A stretch of 64,000 bases of DNA, taken from contig NZ_CP070969.1 of assembly GCF_017086365.1 (NCBI RefSeq), positions 620,001-684,000 of the forward strand, written 5' to 3'. The position numbers were made by a program, and so were the translations under genes. Every line of letters begins with the position of its first letter. The stretch's first letter is position 1. The notes beneath the pieces were generated by a model. It did not search any database and was not told where the DNA came from. It saw only the letters and a program-made list of their open reading frames with translations. Below are positions 54,778 through 63,655 of the stretch, in pieces. The DNA comes from Paenibacillus tianjinensis (GTDB lineage Bacteria > Bacillota > Bacilli > Paenibacillales > Paenibacillaceae).

Positions 54778-55935
54778 ATGTGCAATAGATTTCAAATCGT
54801 AGGCAGCCTGCTGCGTCCGGCGGATTTATTGGAATATAAACATCAGATTGAGCATCGGGATGATATTCGTTATCCCTTTTACCAGGACTTTCAGGGGTAT
54901 GAGCAGTGTGAAGCGGAAGCGATTCAGGCTGTAGTCGATAAAGAAATTAACAATGGCTTATCCGTTCTTACGGATGGGGAATATTCCAAATCGATGTGGC
55001 ATCTGGACTTTGTCTGGGGCTTCCAGGGGATTGACCGCTATATTGCGGATCATGGATACTTCTTCAGAGATACCGATGGAACTTCCAAATATGAGACCAG
55101 AAAAGATATTGGTCTGCGTATTACAGGTGAATTGAGCGGAACGAACCATCATTTTATTCATGCTTATAGGAAGCTCCAGGCCCTTGCCGGCGACCGTGAA
55201 ACGAAGCTGTGCGTACCTTCTCCATCCCATATTTTTGGGGAGTTATCGTGGTCGGATAATATTGGCGGCACAGAAGCCGTATATAAGAACAGACATGAGC
55301 TTAAAGACGGTCTGGTTAAGGCTTATAAGGATTTCGTCGGGGAATTCGCGGCTGCCGGAGGCAAGATTCTACAGTTCGACGATTGCTTATGGGAGCTATT
55401 TGCCGATGATAACCCGAACTCCCCATATACCGGCGAGAATATCAATCAAGAAGAAGTCCAGGCGTTGGCTGCAGAATTTATTGATATTAACAACACCATC
55501 ATTGATTACGGGCATAGCTTAGGCCTCAAAATGTGGACGCATAACTGCCGCGGTAACTATGACTCCCGGAATATGGGCGGCGGCTCCTATGCGAAGATTG
55601 CGAATCTGTTCCTGAAGCAGCTGAAGTACGACCGCTTTTTCCTGGAATGGGATGATGACCGTGCAGGCTCCCTTGAGGCGCTTGCGGTGTTCAAAGATAA
55701 GCCGGAAACAGAAATTGTACTTGGATTGTTGTCTTCCAAAACCAGTACGCTTGACGATGAGGCCCGTGTAGTTCAAATGCTGGATGAAGCCTCGAAAATT
55801 ATTGATAAGGACCGGTTGCTGCTGTCTCATCAATGCGGGTTTGCGTCCTGTGATGGCGGCAATGAATTAACGGAAGCTGAACAGTGGGCGAAGATTAACC
55901 AGGGACAACAGATTGCCCTGCAATATTGGGGATAA
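54778..55935 (+). CDS. MetE C-terminal-like methionine synthase family protein (YxjG/YxjH type)
   Basis: A 385-residue UROD/MetE-like barrel corresponding to the catalytic half of cobalamin-independent methionine synthase. Candidate zinc ligands are His and Cys in WTHNCRGN and Cys in SHQCGFASCD; an acidic loop is in DGEYSKSMWHLDF. B. subtilis YxjG/YxjH are of the same length and take part in methionine salvage or methyl transfer. TGAGGAGGAA precedes the ATG. No S-box leader was seen, unlike many yxjG genes. The acceptor and methyl donor are uncertain. Confidence 0.88.
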   Translation: MCNRFQIVGSLLRPADLLEYKHQIEHRDDIRYPFYQDFQGYEQCEAEAIQAVVDKEINNGLSVLTDGEYSKSMWHLDFVWGFQGIDRYIADHGYFFRDTDGTSKYETRKDIGLRITGELSGTNHHFIHAYRKLQALAGDRETKLCVPSPSHIFGELSWSDNIGGTEAVYKNRHELKDGLVKAYKDFVGEFAAAGGKILQFDDCLWELFADDNPNSPYTGENINQEEVQALAAEFIDINNTIIDYGHSLGLKMWTHNCRGNYDSRNMGGGSYAKIANLFLKQLKYDRFFLEWDDDRAGSLEALAVFKDKPETEIVLGLLSSKTSTLDDEARVVQMLDEASKIIDKDRLLLSHQCGFASCDGGNELTEAEQWAKINQGQQIALQYWG

Positions 55936-55954
55936 TGAATCAATTGCAGATAGG

Positions 55955-56005
55955 AGAAGAGCCTGAGGAGACGAAGCAATCTCGTACCCTCAGGCTCTTC
56001 TTTCT
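55955..56005. terminator. Bidirectional terminator between the MetE-like gene and the yjd genes
   Basis: AGAAGAGCCTGAGG and CCTCAGGCTCTTCT are perfect 14-bp arms followed by TTCTT on the plus strand. Confidence 0.85.
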
Positions 56006-56021
56006 TATTATGGATTCATGA

Positions 56022-56309
56022 TTATTTATTAAGAACATCCGCGTATTCGGGGATACGATCGAAACGTCCCTTGGCAAACGGGCATAAGGGGATAATCTTA
56101 ATACCGTTTTCCCGCGCGTGTTCCACCATAGCTTTGAGAAGCTTATCGCCAAGCCCTTGTCCCCGGTAAGCATTTTCGACTAAGGTGTGATCAATAATGT
56201 AAAGCTCCGGACTTGAGGTTACATACGTCATTACCGCAGCAGCAGTACCGTTATCCCGAATAAGAAATCTTTTATTGGCGGGTTCATGATCTACAATATG
56301 CATGTTCAT
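56022..56309 (-). CDS. yjdJ: YjdJ-type small GNAT acetyltransferase
   Basis: A 95-residue mini-GNAT. The acetyl-CoA loop is VENAYRGQGLGDKLLKAMV, followed by CPFAKGRFDRIPEY, the signature of the YjdJ/acetyltransf_CG family. It begins in an ATGA overlap with the yjdI stop, so the two are translationally coupled. E. coli also has the yjdI-yjdJ pair, which supports both names. Substrate unknown. Confidence 0.9.
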   Translation of the reverse strand: MNMHIVDHEPANKRFLIRDNGTAAAVMTYVTSSPELYIIDHTLVENAYRGQGLGDKLLKAMVEHARENGIKIIPLCPFAKGRFDRIPEYADVLNK

Positions 56310-56548
56310 CCCTCTTTCTGTGTTGAATATTCACCGTCCAGACGTCTATACGTCAGCGCTCCGCTTGGACATGTGTCAATCTGCCTTGCAATTGTCTCCG
56401 CAGTGTCAGCATCGGGATTAATCCAAGGCCGCTGGCTTAAATCAAAAACACCAGGCAGGCCCTTAACGCAATAACCGGAATGAGTGCATACCTCCGAATT
56501 AAACATTACCTCGATATCTTTACCGTAGTATAACTTCTGCTTAGTCAG
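56306..56548 (-). CDS. yjdI: YjdI-type mono-[4Fe-4S] protein, start codon unclear
   Basis: A small iron-sulfur protein (Fer4_19 type) of up to 80 residues. Cys motifs are VMFNSEVCTHSGYC and QIDTCPSGAL. Homologues begin about 15 residues before the first ATG (MFNSEV at 56506), with KLYYGKDIEV. The frame is open there but offers only CTG at 56548. ATGG directly before that CTG is in another frame (ATG GCT GAC TAA). So either CTG is used or the start has suffered a one-base frameshift. The upstream gene ends 16 bases earlier. Confidence 0.8.
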   Translation of the reverse strand: MTKQKLYYGKDIEVMFNSEVCTHSGYCVKGLPGVFDLSQRPWINPDADTAETIARQIDTCPSGALTYRRLDGEYSTQKEG

Positions 56549-56563
56549 CCATTTTCACATCTT

Positions 56564-57139
56564 TCACTTTTGAGTTTGTTTAAAGACCAAGATCCATTCT
56601 TCGAAAGCTGTCAGAAATCTTTGCAAATGGCGAAGTGTTGATTCGTCGTCTAATTCTCCGGTGGTTTCATTCAGTTTCTCGTGAACGCTGCCGATGAGAA
56701 CCTTCGGACCCGGCATCGTGTAGGCATTCATGGCAAGCAATGTTTGTCTCACCTGGGCTTGGGACTGCGCTGTCCCCCCACCGCCCGGAGTAGCACCTGC
56801 TATTGCAAAAGGTTTTTCTATCAGCACTGAGCTTTTACCCGGACGTGAAGCCCAGTCCAAGGCATTTTTCAGAACGCCCGGGATTCCCATGTTGTATTCA
56901 GGGGTGACAATCAGTACACCGTCAGCTATTCGAATGCTTTCTTTAAATTCGACAACCGGCTGGGGATCGCCTTGGCTCTCGATGTCCGAATTGAAAAGTG
57001 GAATCGTCGATAAGTCCACGTGATGAATCTCCCAATGCTTTGGCGCAAGCTCTTCCATAGCCTTCAACACTCTTCTATTGAAGGAACCTTCACGAAGACT
57101 TCCACATATGGCAGTGATGGTGAGTTTGTTTTCGCTCAT
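56564..57139 (-). CDS. NADPH-dependent FMN reductase
   Basis: A 191-residue flavodoxin-like reductase. The phosphate loop is CGSLREGSFNRRVL, the flavin-contact motif is VTPEYNMGIPGVLKNALDW, and PGGGGTAQSQAQVRQTL closes the site. It belongs to the ArsH/azoreductase/chromate-reductase family (NADPH_dep FMN_red). It is the first gene of a three-gene minus-strand operon with yjdI and yjdJ. The role is probably quinone, azo or metal reduction; the substrate is uncertain. Confidence 0.92.
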   Translation of the reverse strand: MSENKLTITAICGSLREGSFNRRVLKAMEELAPKHWEIHHVDLSTIPLFNSDIESQGDPQPVVEFKESIRIADGVLIVTPEYNMGIPGVLKNALDWASRPGKSSVLIEKPFAIAGATPGGGGTAQSQAQVRQTLLAMNAYTMPGPKVLIGSVHEKLNETTGELDDESTLRHLQRFLTAFEEWILVFKQTQK

Positions 57140-57691
57140 TCTAACGCTTCCCTTCTCTTGGTATCATCTACTCGAAATTCAGCATCTACGCATTAGAATC
57201 TAGTGGGTATGTTCTTATAATATCGTTAAAGAACCTGCTAGTAAATGTGTACAAATAATGTACAACTATATTAATTAAACTTGCGATTTTTATATTTTAG
57301 GATTGGTTGTGACTACAGAGAATGTTTGGACTTCCGGCCGCTGTTAGGTTTGAATTTTCTTGAATATAACTGCTTATCGCAGTAGAAATCCAAACCTAGC
57401 TTATGCTTCCGAAGCGAGCTTTCCTGCGGAAAGCTTTCAGGCGGACGCTACCGCTCCTCCAGCTCCAAAATTCCCCTCCGCCACTTTCCCCTTATTGTAT
57501 ATTTTTAAGTTCAATTCTATATAGAATGTTTTGTTTTGATTGTTTTCCAGATTCTATTTCATTATTTAACTATCCTTATCAAATAGCTATTTAAGTTTGG
57601 TTTAAGTATTCTGCGTTAAGCTTTGTCTAAATCAAGCAATACCTTTTTCTAAAAAAATAATCTCAACTGATAATACGAGGAGTGTTCAATA
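57140..57691. other. Gene-free region with a structured repeat-like segment
   Basis: 57320-57490 contains TTCCGGCCGCTGTTA, then a repeat of the gene-strand motif GGTTTGAATTT/AAATCCAAACC as an inverted pair around 57349-57395, and GCGAGCTTTCCTGCGGAAAGC hairpins. I recall similar segments scattered between Paenibacillus genes, but only one copy is in this window. No gene here. Confidence 0.4.
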
Positions 57692-58963
57692 ATGAAAACC
57701 AACAAGATCAAAAGCATAAGCGCCGTTACTTTAGCCGCATTACTAGCCATATCCATCGCAGGGTGCTCTAAGGCAGAGGTCAGCAGCGAGGTCGCAGTTG
57801 CAGCTACGCAAACAACAAGTCAGGCTGTAGCGTCAAGCGCACCGTCAGCAGATTCGACCGCATCATCAAGCGCAACGTCAACCACGTCAACCACGGAAGC
57901 TTTTGCTACCGACACAGCCGAATTATTCAGTGACCGGGATTTGGAACAGTCAGCGGATCTTACTGGGGCAACACAAATGAAATTGGTAAGCAACCAGGAT
58001 GTCACAGTGAGTGAGGAAGGTGTCTATGTTTTAAGCGGTGATGTAGAAAATGTAACGGTGACGGTTGATGCTGCTGCCGAGGATGCAAAGGTTCAAATCG
58101 TTCTGGATGGTGTCAGTATCACGAATAATGATTCACCTGCCATTTATGTGAAAGCAGCGGATAAAGTATTCGTTACATCCACGGACAGTGAGAACCACAT
58201 GGAGGTTACCGGAAGTTATGTGGCGGATGGGGATACCAATCTGGATGCGGTTATTTTCTCGAAAGCTGATATCACCCTGAATGGAACCGGAACCTTAGAT
58301 ATTGTATCGGCTCAAGGCAACGGGATCTCTTCCAAGGATGATCTCAAAATCACTGGAGGCGTGTATACCATTCAGTCAGCAGCGGACGCAATAGAGGCCA
58401 ATGATGCCATTCTGATCAACGACGGAACGATTACAATCGATACAGATAAGGATGCCCTGCATAGTGAAAATGCTGATGATGCGGCTCTTGGGAATATCTA
58501 CATTGAAGGCGGCACATTAAATATCAACGCGGCCGACGATGCCATCACGGCAAACAACCTTGTGCAAATCGATGGAGGCACTATTGATATTAAGACTTCT
58601 GTAGAAGGCATCGAGGCAAATCATATCATCGTGAATGACGGCCAGATCACATTGTATGCGAGTGATGACGGTATCAACGCCACACCAAAGGTCAATGAGG
58701 ATGCGTCGATTGTAGTCAATGGCGGTACGATTAAAGTTAGTATGGGTAGTGGTGATACGGATGCCTTTGATGCTAACGGTGATATCGCTATTAATGGAGG
58801 AACTATTAACGTAGAAGCCACTTCCGCCTTTGATGCGGATGGTACAGCTCAATTAAACGGCGGGACTGTCACAGTCAATGGCGAACAAATCACTGAAATC
58901 ACGGAATCACGCGGCGGTGGAGGCCGGGGTGGAATGGGCGGCGGTGGAGGAATGGGTCATTAA
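57692..58963 (+). CDS. Cthe_2159-type carbohydrate-binding lipoprotein
   Basis: A 423-residue exported lipoprotein. The lipobox is in LAISIAGCSKAE (Cys about residue 26). A Ser/Thr/Ala-rich spacer (27-75) precedes a right-handed beta-helix made of repeated short turns (GISSKDDLKITGG, DAIEANDAILINDG, DAITANNLVQIDGG), the Cthe_2159 domain (DUF4353), which binds acidic polysaccharide such as polygalacturonate. The C-terminus is Gly-rich (RGGGGRGGMGGGG). ACGAGGAGTG precedes the ATG. It is monocistronic with a strong terminator. The binding role is known for the family; here it is inferred. Confidence 0.87.
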   Translation: MKTNKIKSISAVTLAALLAISIAGCSKAEVSSEVAVAATQTTSQAVASSAPSADSTASSSATSTTSTTEAFATDTAELFSDRDLEQSADLTGATQMKLVSNQDVTVSEEGVYVLSGDVENVTVTVDAAAEDAKVQIVLDGVSITNNDSPAIYVKAADKVFVTSTDSENHMEVTGSYVADGDTNLDAVIFSKADITLNGTGTLDIVSAQGNGISSKDDLKITGGVYTIQSAADAIEANDAILINDGTITIDTDKDALHSENADDAALGNIYIEGGTLNINAADDAITANNLVQIDGGTIDIKTSVEGIEANHIIVNDGQITLYASDDGINATPKVNEDASIVVNGGTIKVSMGSGDTDAFDANGDIAINGGTINVEATSAFDADGTAQLNGGTVTVNGEQITEITESRGGGGRGGMGGGGGMGH

Positions 58964-58967
58964 AATG

Positions 58968-59013
58968 AAACGCCCGGGAGATCCTTATGAACAGGGTCTC
59001 CCGGGCGTTTTTG
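58968..59013. terminator. Bidirectional terminator between the lipoprotein gene and sstT
   Basis: AAACGCCCGGGAGA and TCTCCCGGGCGTTT, 14 bp perfect, followed by TT on the plus strand and a short T run on the minus strand. Confidence 0.88.
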
Positions 59014-59026
59014 CTGCTCTTAGTTC

Positions 59027-60268
59027 TTATGCACTTTTTTTCGTGTGAATTACGAATTCCGTGCCTTCTTTACGTTTCTTTGCATATTCGGCTGTGGCTG
59101 TGAAGAGTAGGTCAGAAGATGAATTAAGGGCCGTTTCACAAGAGTCCTGGAGCACACCAATGATAAAACCTACACCAACGACCTGCATCGCTACATCATT
59201 CGGAATGCCGAAGATGCTGCATGCCAGAGGAATCAATAAGAGCGAACCGCCGGCAACACCGGAGGCACCTGCAGCAGCTACAGCCGATAAGATGCTTAGG
59301 ATCAGCGCCGTACCAAAATCCACCTCAATGCCAACAGTATGGACAGCAGCGAGCGTCAATACGGAAATCGTAATCGCTGCCCCCGCCATATTAATCGTAG
59401 CCCCTAATGGAATGGACACCGAATACGTATCTTTATCCAGCTTCATTTCTTCACATAAGCTCATGTTGACTGGAATGTTAGCAGCTGAGCTGCGGGTGAA
59501 GAATGCGGTAATCCCGCTTTCCTTCAGGCAATGAAGGACAAGCGGATAAGGATTTCGGCGAATATTCAGATAGACGATCAACGGATTAACCACAAGCGCC
59601 ATAAATAGCATACATCCAACTAGAACGAGCAGCAGTTTGCCGTAATCCTGCAAAGATGAAAGCCCGTTGGCTGTAATGGAATCAAAAACAAGTCCCATGA
59701 TGCCCAGTGGTGCCAAGTTGATCACCCATTTGACGATTTGTGAGACGGCATCCGAGAAATTACTAAGCATATTTTTTGTGCTATCCTTGGCATTCTTCAA
59801 AGCCATTCCTAGAAGGATAGCCCAAGTGAGGATCCCGATATAATTAGCATTCATAAGGGCGCTTACCGGATTGTCGGCAACCTTAAACAGCAACGACTTA
59901 AGCACTTCTACAATCCCATCTGGCGGAGTCAGGTCATTCGCTCCCGTTACCAGGGACAAGGTCACTGGAAATACAAAACTGGCAACAACCGCAAGCAACC
60001 CCGCTAAAAATGTACTTAAACCATAAAGGGCAAGAATGGACTTCATATTTGTCTGGTGGCCTTTTTTATGCTGTGAGATAGCTGTCATTACTAAGAGCAG
60101 GACCAATACGGGGGCAACGGCCTTTAAGGCGGATACAAACAAGGAGCCGAAAATGGCAATCCCTGTTGCTTGTGGAATCGCTAAAGCCAGGACAATACCC
60201 ACTATGATCCCAATAAATATTCGTTTTACTAGGCTGACTTGGTTCCACTTGAGCAATAATGCGTTCAT
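59027..60268 (-). CDS. sstT: Serine/threonine:sodium symporter SstT
   Basis: A 413-residue DAACS-family symporter that imports serine and threonine with Na+. The hairpin-loop and helix-8 motifs are typical: [33 protein letters not shown] and the conserved [18 protein letters not shown]. The length matches E. coli SstT. It is a single gene with a terminator shared with the lipoprotein gene. A pair of 24-bp tandem repeats lies 40 bases upstream of its start and may be regulatory. Confidence 0.93.
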   Translation of the reverse strand: MNALLLKWNQVSLVKRIFIGIIVGIVLALAIPQATGIAIFGSLFVSALKAVAPVLVLLLVMTAISQHKKGHQTNMKSILALYGLSTFLAGLLAVVASFVFPVTLSLVTGANDLTPPDGIVEVLKSLLFKVADNPVSALMNANYIGILTWAILLGMALKNAKDSTKNMLSNFSDAVSQIVKWVINLAPLGIMGLVFDSITANGLSSLQDYGKLLLVLVGCMLFMALVVNPLIVYLNIRRNPYPLVLHCLKESGITAFFTRSSAANIPVNMSLCEEMKLDKDTYSVSIPLGATINMAGAAITISVLTLAAVHTVGIEVDFGTALILSILSAVAAAGASGVAGGSLLLIPLACSIFGIPNDVAMQVVGVGFIIGVLQDSCETALNSSSDLLFTATAEYAKKRKEGTEFVIHTKKSA

Positions 60269-60307
60269 GTATTCCCTCCGGTATCAATATGAAAATATAA
60301 TTCAGCC

Positions 60308-60355
60308 TAGTTGCTTTACTATGTTGATGCATAGCTGCTTTACTATGTTAAGGCG
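60308..60355. repeat. Two 24-bp tandem repeats upstream of sstT
   Basis: Copies 60308-60331 and 60332-60355 share the 14-base core TGCTTTACTATGTT. They lie between sstT and the GGDEF-EAL gene. Confidence 0.65.
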
Positions 60356-60545
60356 ACTATATTTAGCCTAGTTTATCATGAAACTTACCGGTTGTGTGAG
60401 AGTGGAAATAACTGTGCGTAATTATTCACTAGTGGCCAGGTCTTTTACTCATGTGATATTAATAAGAACTCCGATGTTTACCGAAATATAGGTGTAGTCA
60501 TATTACTTAAGGTTTCTCTCTGACAAGCATGATCTGCAGAGAAAG

Positions 60546-63500
60546 ATGGGGGGGGCAATATTGTCATTAGCATCTATTTTTTCTTTGGTTTTTTTTATTG
60601 CGTTTGCTATCTATTTCATTTTGGGAATATACACGCTATCCATCAACGCTAGAAACACTTTAAATAGGGTCTTTTCAGCAGTATTTCTATCTGTTTCAGT
60701 ATGGGCATTTTGTTTTTCTATTTCTAATTCAGCGCCGGACTATGAAACTGCTATCTTTTGGCGCAGACTGACTTCGCTCGGTTGGGGAACCATTTACAGC
60801 CTACTGCTGCATTCTTGTCTCATTCTGACGGAGAGAAATAAAATTCTAAAAACCAAATGGATTTATGTGCTACTGTACCTGCCCGTGGTGGTGAACGTTT
60901 TTGTGTTTGGTTATAGTGATACCGCCAGGGGACATTACAAGCTTGTGAATACTGCAATGGGTTGGGCTAATGTTTCAGCGAACGACTGGGCGAATGTATA
61001 TTTCAACCTGTATTACGTTAGTTTTATCCTTGGGGTATTGCTGCTGCTCTGGGCTTGGGGGAGAAAGACGGAAGACCCTTTAAAGAAAAAACTGGCTTAT
61101 TTGTTTATATCCTCATGTACCATAGCTACGATATTGGCAACCCTGACAGATGTGATTATAAATGCATATACATCATATAAAGTCATCCAAGTGGCACCTA
61201 TTATTCTACTTTTGCCTACAACCGCGATTTTCTATGCAATTAAACGTTATGGACTAATGGGAATGGAAAAAAGCGACCGGGCTGAACCGGGGAAAATATT
61301 GAGTGAAGTCAACATGGACAGATTTATAAAAATCATGTCCTTCGTGTACATCATAGGTGGGATGCTGAATTTCGCCGCACAGTATTTTTTCAATCAGAAA
61401 GCCCCCCATTTCCACGCTGTTTTATTATTCAGTTTTTTCTTTTTTGCGATAGGGGCGTTATTGACGATTATTAAATTTCTGCCCATTAAGGCGGATTATA
61501 AAGAATACATCTTCATTCTTATTATGTTAGCGTCCATCCTTCTGATCGCGGTCAACTTTATTGATTCTGCAAGTATTACCGTATGGGCAGCGCCTTTTAT
61601 TATTGTGATGCTCTCCGTTCTTTTCAACAAGCGGCTGATGATCCTGTGGATAGGCATTGCAATTCTGACTACGCAAATCTACATTTGGGCGAAAATACCG
61701 AAAACAATGGTGCAGGTGGATGGGTCGGATTATCTTGCCCGGATTGGGATCTTAGGTATCACCCTCTGGCTGGCCTATTTTGTCAACCGGGTATACCTCC
61801 AGCGTCTTGAGGAAAATGAAGCGCAAATCAGGTTTCAGAAAATGGTTTCTCATATTTCCGGTGATTTTGTTAAGGTTACCGAATCCAACCTGGATGAGAA
61901 AATCTATGAACTGTTAGAGCTTAGCGGAAGGCACTTTCAGGTAGACCGGACTTTTTTCGTTCGATTAACCGAACATCAAAAGGTGTTTGAATGGTGCGAT
62001 GAAGGCGTTGAATCCGCGATGGACATGATTCCTAAGCTGACCCGCGATACATTCCCGTGGTGGATGAACGAGATGTTAAACAGTGACCTGGTAAATGTAA
62101 TAGACGTGGAGATGCTGCCGCCAGAAGCCGAAGCGGAAATTGAAACGTTTAAGTCTCATCAGATGAAGTCGCTGATCTCCATTACGGTAAGAAATAAAGG
62201 GAGAATTATGGGGATTCTGTTCTTCGCATCCGTCAAAGCGGTGAAATCCTTGGGGGAAAATCATCAGAAGCTGCTGAGAATCCTGGCCAACTTATTGACA
62301 GATGCGCTTGTAAAAGTGGAGGCTGAGAAGGAAATCCGCTACATGGCGTATTATGACGCTTTGACAGGGTTTCCTAACCATGCCATGTTTAAAAATCAGC
62401 TGGAACAGGCGATCCATTCAGCCAGAGGAACCGGCAATCTCATTGGTGTGCTTTTCATAGATTTGGATGCTTTCAAATCCGTTAATGACACCATAGGCCA
62501 CCTGGGTGGAGACGAGATGCTGCAACAAGTGGCAGTCAGGTTATCTAGGTGTTTGCGGGAACATGATATGGTGTCACGTTTTGGCGGGGATGAATTTTTG
62601 ATCAAGCTCACTGGAATAGACCGGGTGGAGGACATTAAGAGGATTGCCGGAACAATGATGAGGTCGATCACTCAGCCCGTGATGGTCAAAGACCAGGAAT
62701 TTTTCATTACCGCCAGTGCAGGGATTGCAGTATATCCAACAGACGGCGAAACTACAGAGGAATTAATTAAAAATGCCGATCTGGCGATGTACGCTTCGAA
62801 GGAAAAGGGAAAGAACCAGTACACCTTATGCTCACCAGCGATGAAAGAAGAGGTGCTCCAAAAAACGCAACTGACAAACAGTCTGTACAGGGCACTGGAA
62901 AGAAATGAGTTCGTGCTGCACTACCAGCCGCAAGTGAGTGTTTCAACCCAAGAAATCGTGGGGCTTGAGGCCTTGATCCGTTGGAATAACCCGGAGTTAG
63001 GAATGATTTCACCGGCGACCTTCATCCCCCTGGCAGAGCAGACCGGGCTGATTATCCCGATTGGCCAGTGGGTTCTCGAGACCGCTTGCCGGCAGATTAA
63101 GGAGTGGCAGGTAATGGGGCTGCCGCCCATCCGCATGGCAGTGAACCTATCGCTTGTACAGTTCCAGGAGCGGAATCTGCTTAGCCTTGTTGGCGGCATC
63201 CTAAATGAAACGGGCCTCGAAGCGAAATATCTTGAACTAGAAATCACTGAAAGTGCTGCAGCTGACGGGGAAGACGATATTGTCCATGTGCTTCATGAGC
63301 TGAAGGAGCTGGGAGTATCCCTTTCAATTGATGATTTCGGGTCCGGATATTCTTCCTTAAGCCGGTTAAAGACATTGCCTGTAGACCGGATCAAAATTGA
63401 CATGCAGTTTGTACGCGGTATTTCCACAGGGAACAAGGATGAAGCCATAGCCAAGACGATCATTCAGCTGGCCAAAAACTTAGAGCTTCAGGTCATTGCC

Positions 63501-63617
63501 GAAGGGGTTGAAACCGCATCCCAGGTTGAGTTCTTTAACACCTATAAATGCGATGAGATCCAAGGGTACTACTTCTATAAACCAATGCCAGCGTCAGAGG
63601 TAGAAGGGATTTTTTAA
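60546..63617 (+). CDS. Membrane GGDEF-EAL c-di-GMP enzyme with 7TM and GAF sensor regions
   Basis: A 1023-residue protein. A 7TM histidine-kinase-type N-terminal membrane region (about 1-235) and a second group of helices (about 255-420) are followed by a GAF-like domain (about 430-600). The GGDEF domain has RFGGDEFLIKL (about 678) with an intact RxxD inhibitory site (REHD, five residues before). The EAL domain retains EALIRW, the VNLS Asn, ELEITES, DDFGSGYSSL, KID and AEGVE. Both halves therefore look catalytically competent for c-di-GMP synthesis and breakdown. The ATG start directly precedes a G7 run and has only GAGAAAG upstream; a TTG five codons later, preceded by the G run, is an alternative start. 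Confidence 0.9.
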   Translation: MGGAILSLASIFSLVFFIAFAIYFILGIYTLSINARNTLNRVFSAVFLSVSVWAFCFSISNSAPDYETAIFWRRLTSLGWGTIYSLLLHSCLILTERNKILKTKWIYVLLYLPVVVNVFVFGYSDTARGHYKLVNTAMGWANVSANDWANVYFNLYYVSFILGVLLLLWAWGRKTEDPLKKKLAYLFISSCTIATILATLTDVIINAYTSYKVIQVAPIILLLPTTAIFYAIKRYGLMGMEKSDRAEPGKILSEVNMDRFIKIMSFVYIIGGMLNFAAQYFFNQKAPHFHAVLLFSFFFFAIGALLTIIKFLPIKADYKEYIFILIMLASILLIAVNFIDSASITVWAAPFIIVMLSVLFNKRLMILWIGIAILTTQIYIWAKIPKTMVQVDGSDYLARIGILGITLWLAYFVNRVYLQRLEENEAQIRFQKMVSHISGDFVKVTESNLDEKIYELLELSGRHFQVDRTFFVRLTEHQKVFEWCDEGVESAMDMIPKLTRDTFPWWMNEMLNSDLVNVIDVEMLPPEAEAEIETFKSHQMKSLISITVRNKGRIMGILFFASVKAVKSLGENHQKLLRILANLLTDALVKVEAEKEIRYMAYYDALTGFPNHAMFKNQLEQAIHSARGTGNLIGVLFIDLDAFKSVNDTIGHLGGDEMLQQVAVRLSRCLREHDMVSRFGGDEFLIKLTGIDRVEDIKRIAGTMMRSITQPVMVKDQEFFITASAGIAVYPTDGETTEELIKNADLAMYASKEKGKNQYTLCSPAMKEEVLQKTQLTNSLYRALERNEFVLHYQPQVSVSTQEIVGLEALIRWNNPELGMISPATFIPLAEQTGLIIPIGQWVLETACRQIKEWQVMGLPPIRMAVNLSLVQFQERNLLSLVGGILNETGLEAKYLELEITESAAADGEDDIVHVLHELKELGVSLSIDDFGSGYSSLSRLKTLPVDRIKIDMQFVRGISTGNKDEAIAKTIIQLAKNLELQVIAEGVETASQVEFFNTYKCDEIQGYYFYKPMPASEVEGIF

Positions 63618-63655
63618 AGTGAATATGGAAGTGTGGTTGCGGAGAATCAATGCAG

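Noticed and set aside
57403..57594. A 63-codon frame in the region before the Cthe_2159-type lipoprotein gene
   Set aside because: It lies in a structured, repeat-like non-coding segment and has no ribosome-binding site.
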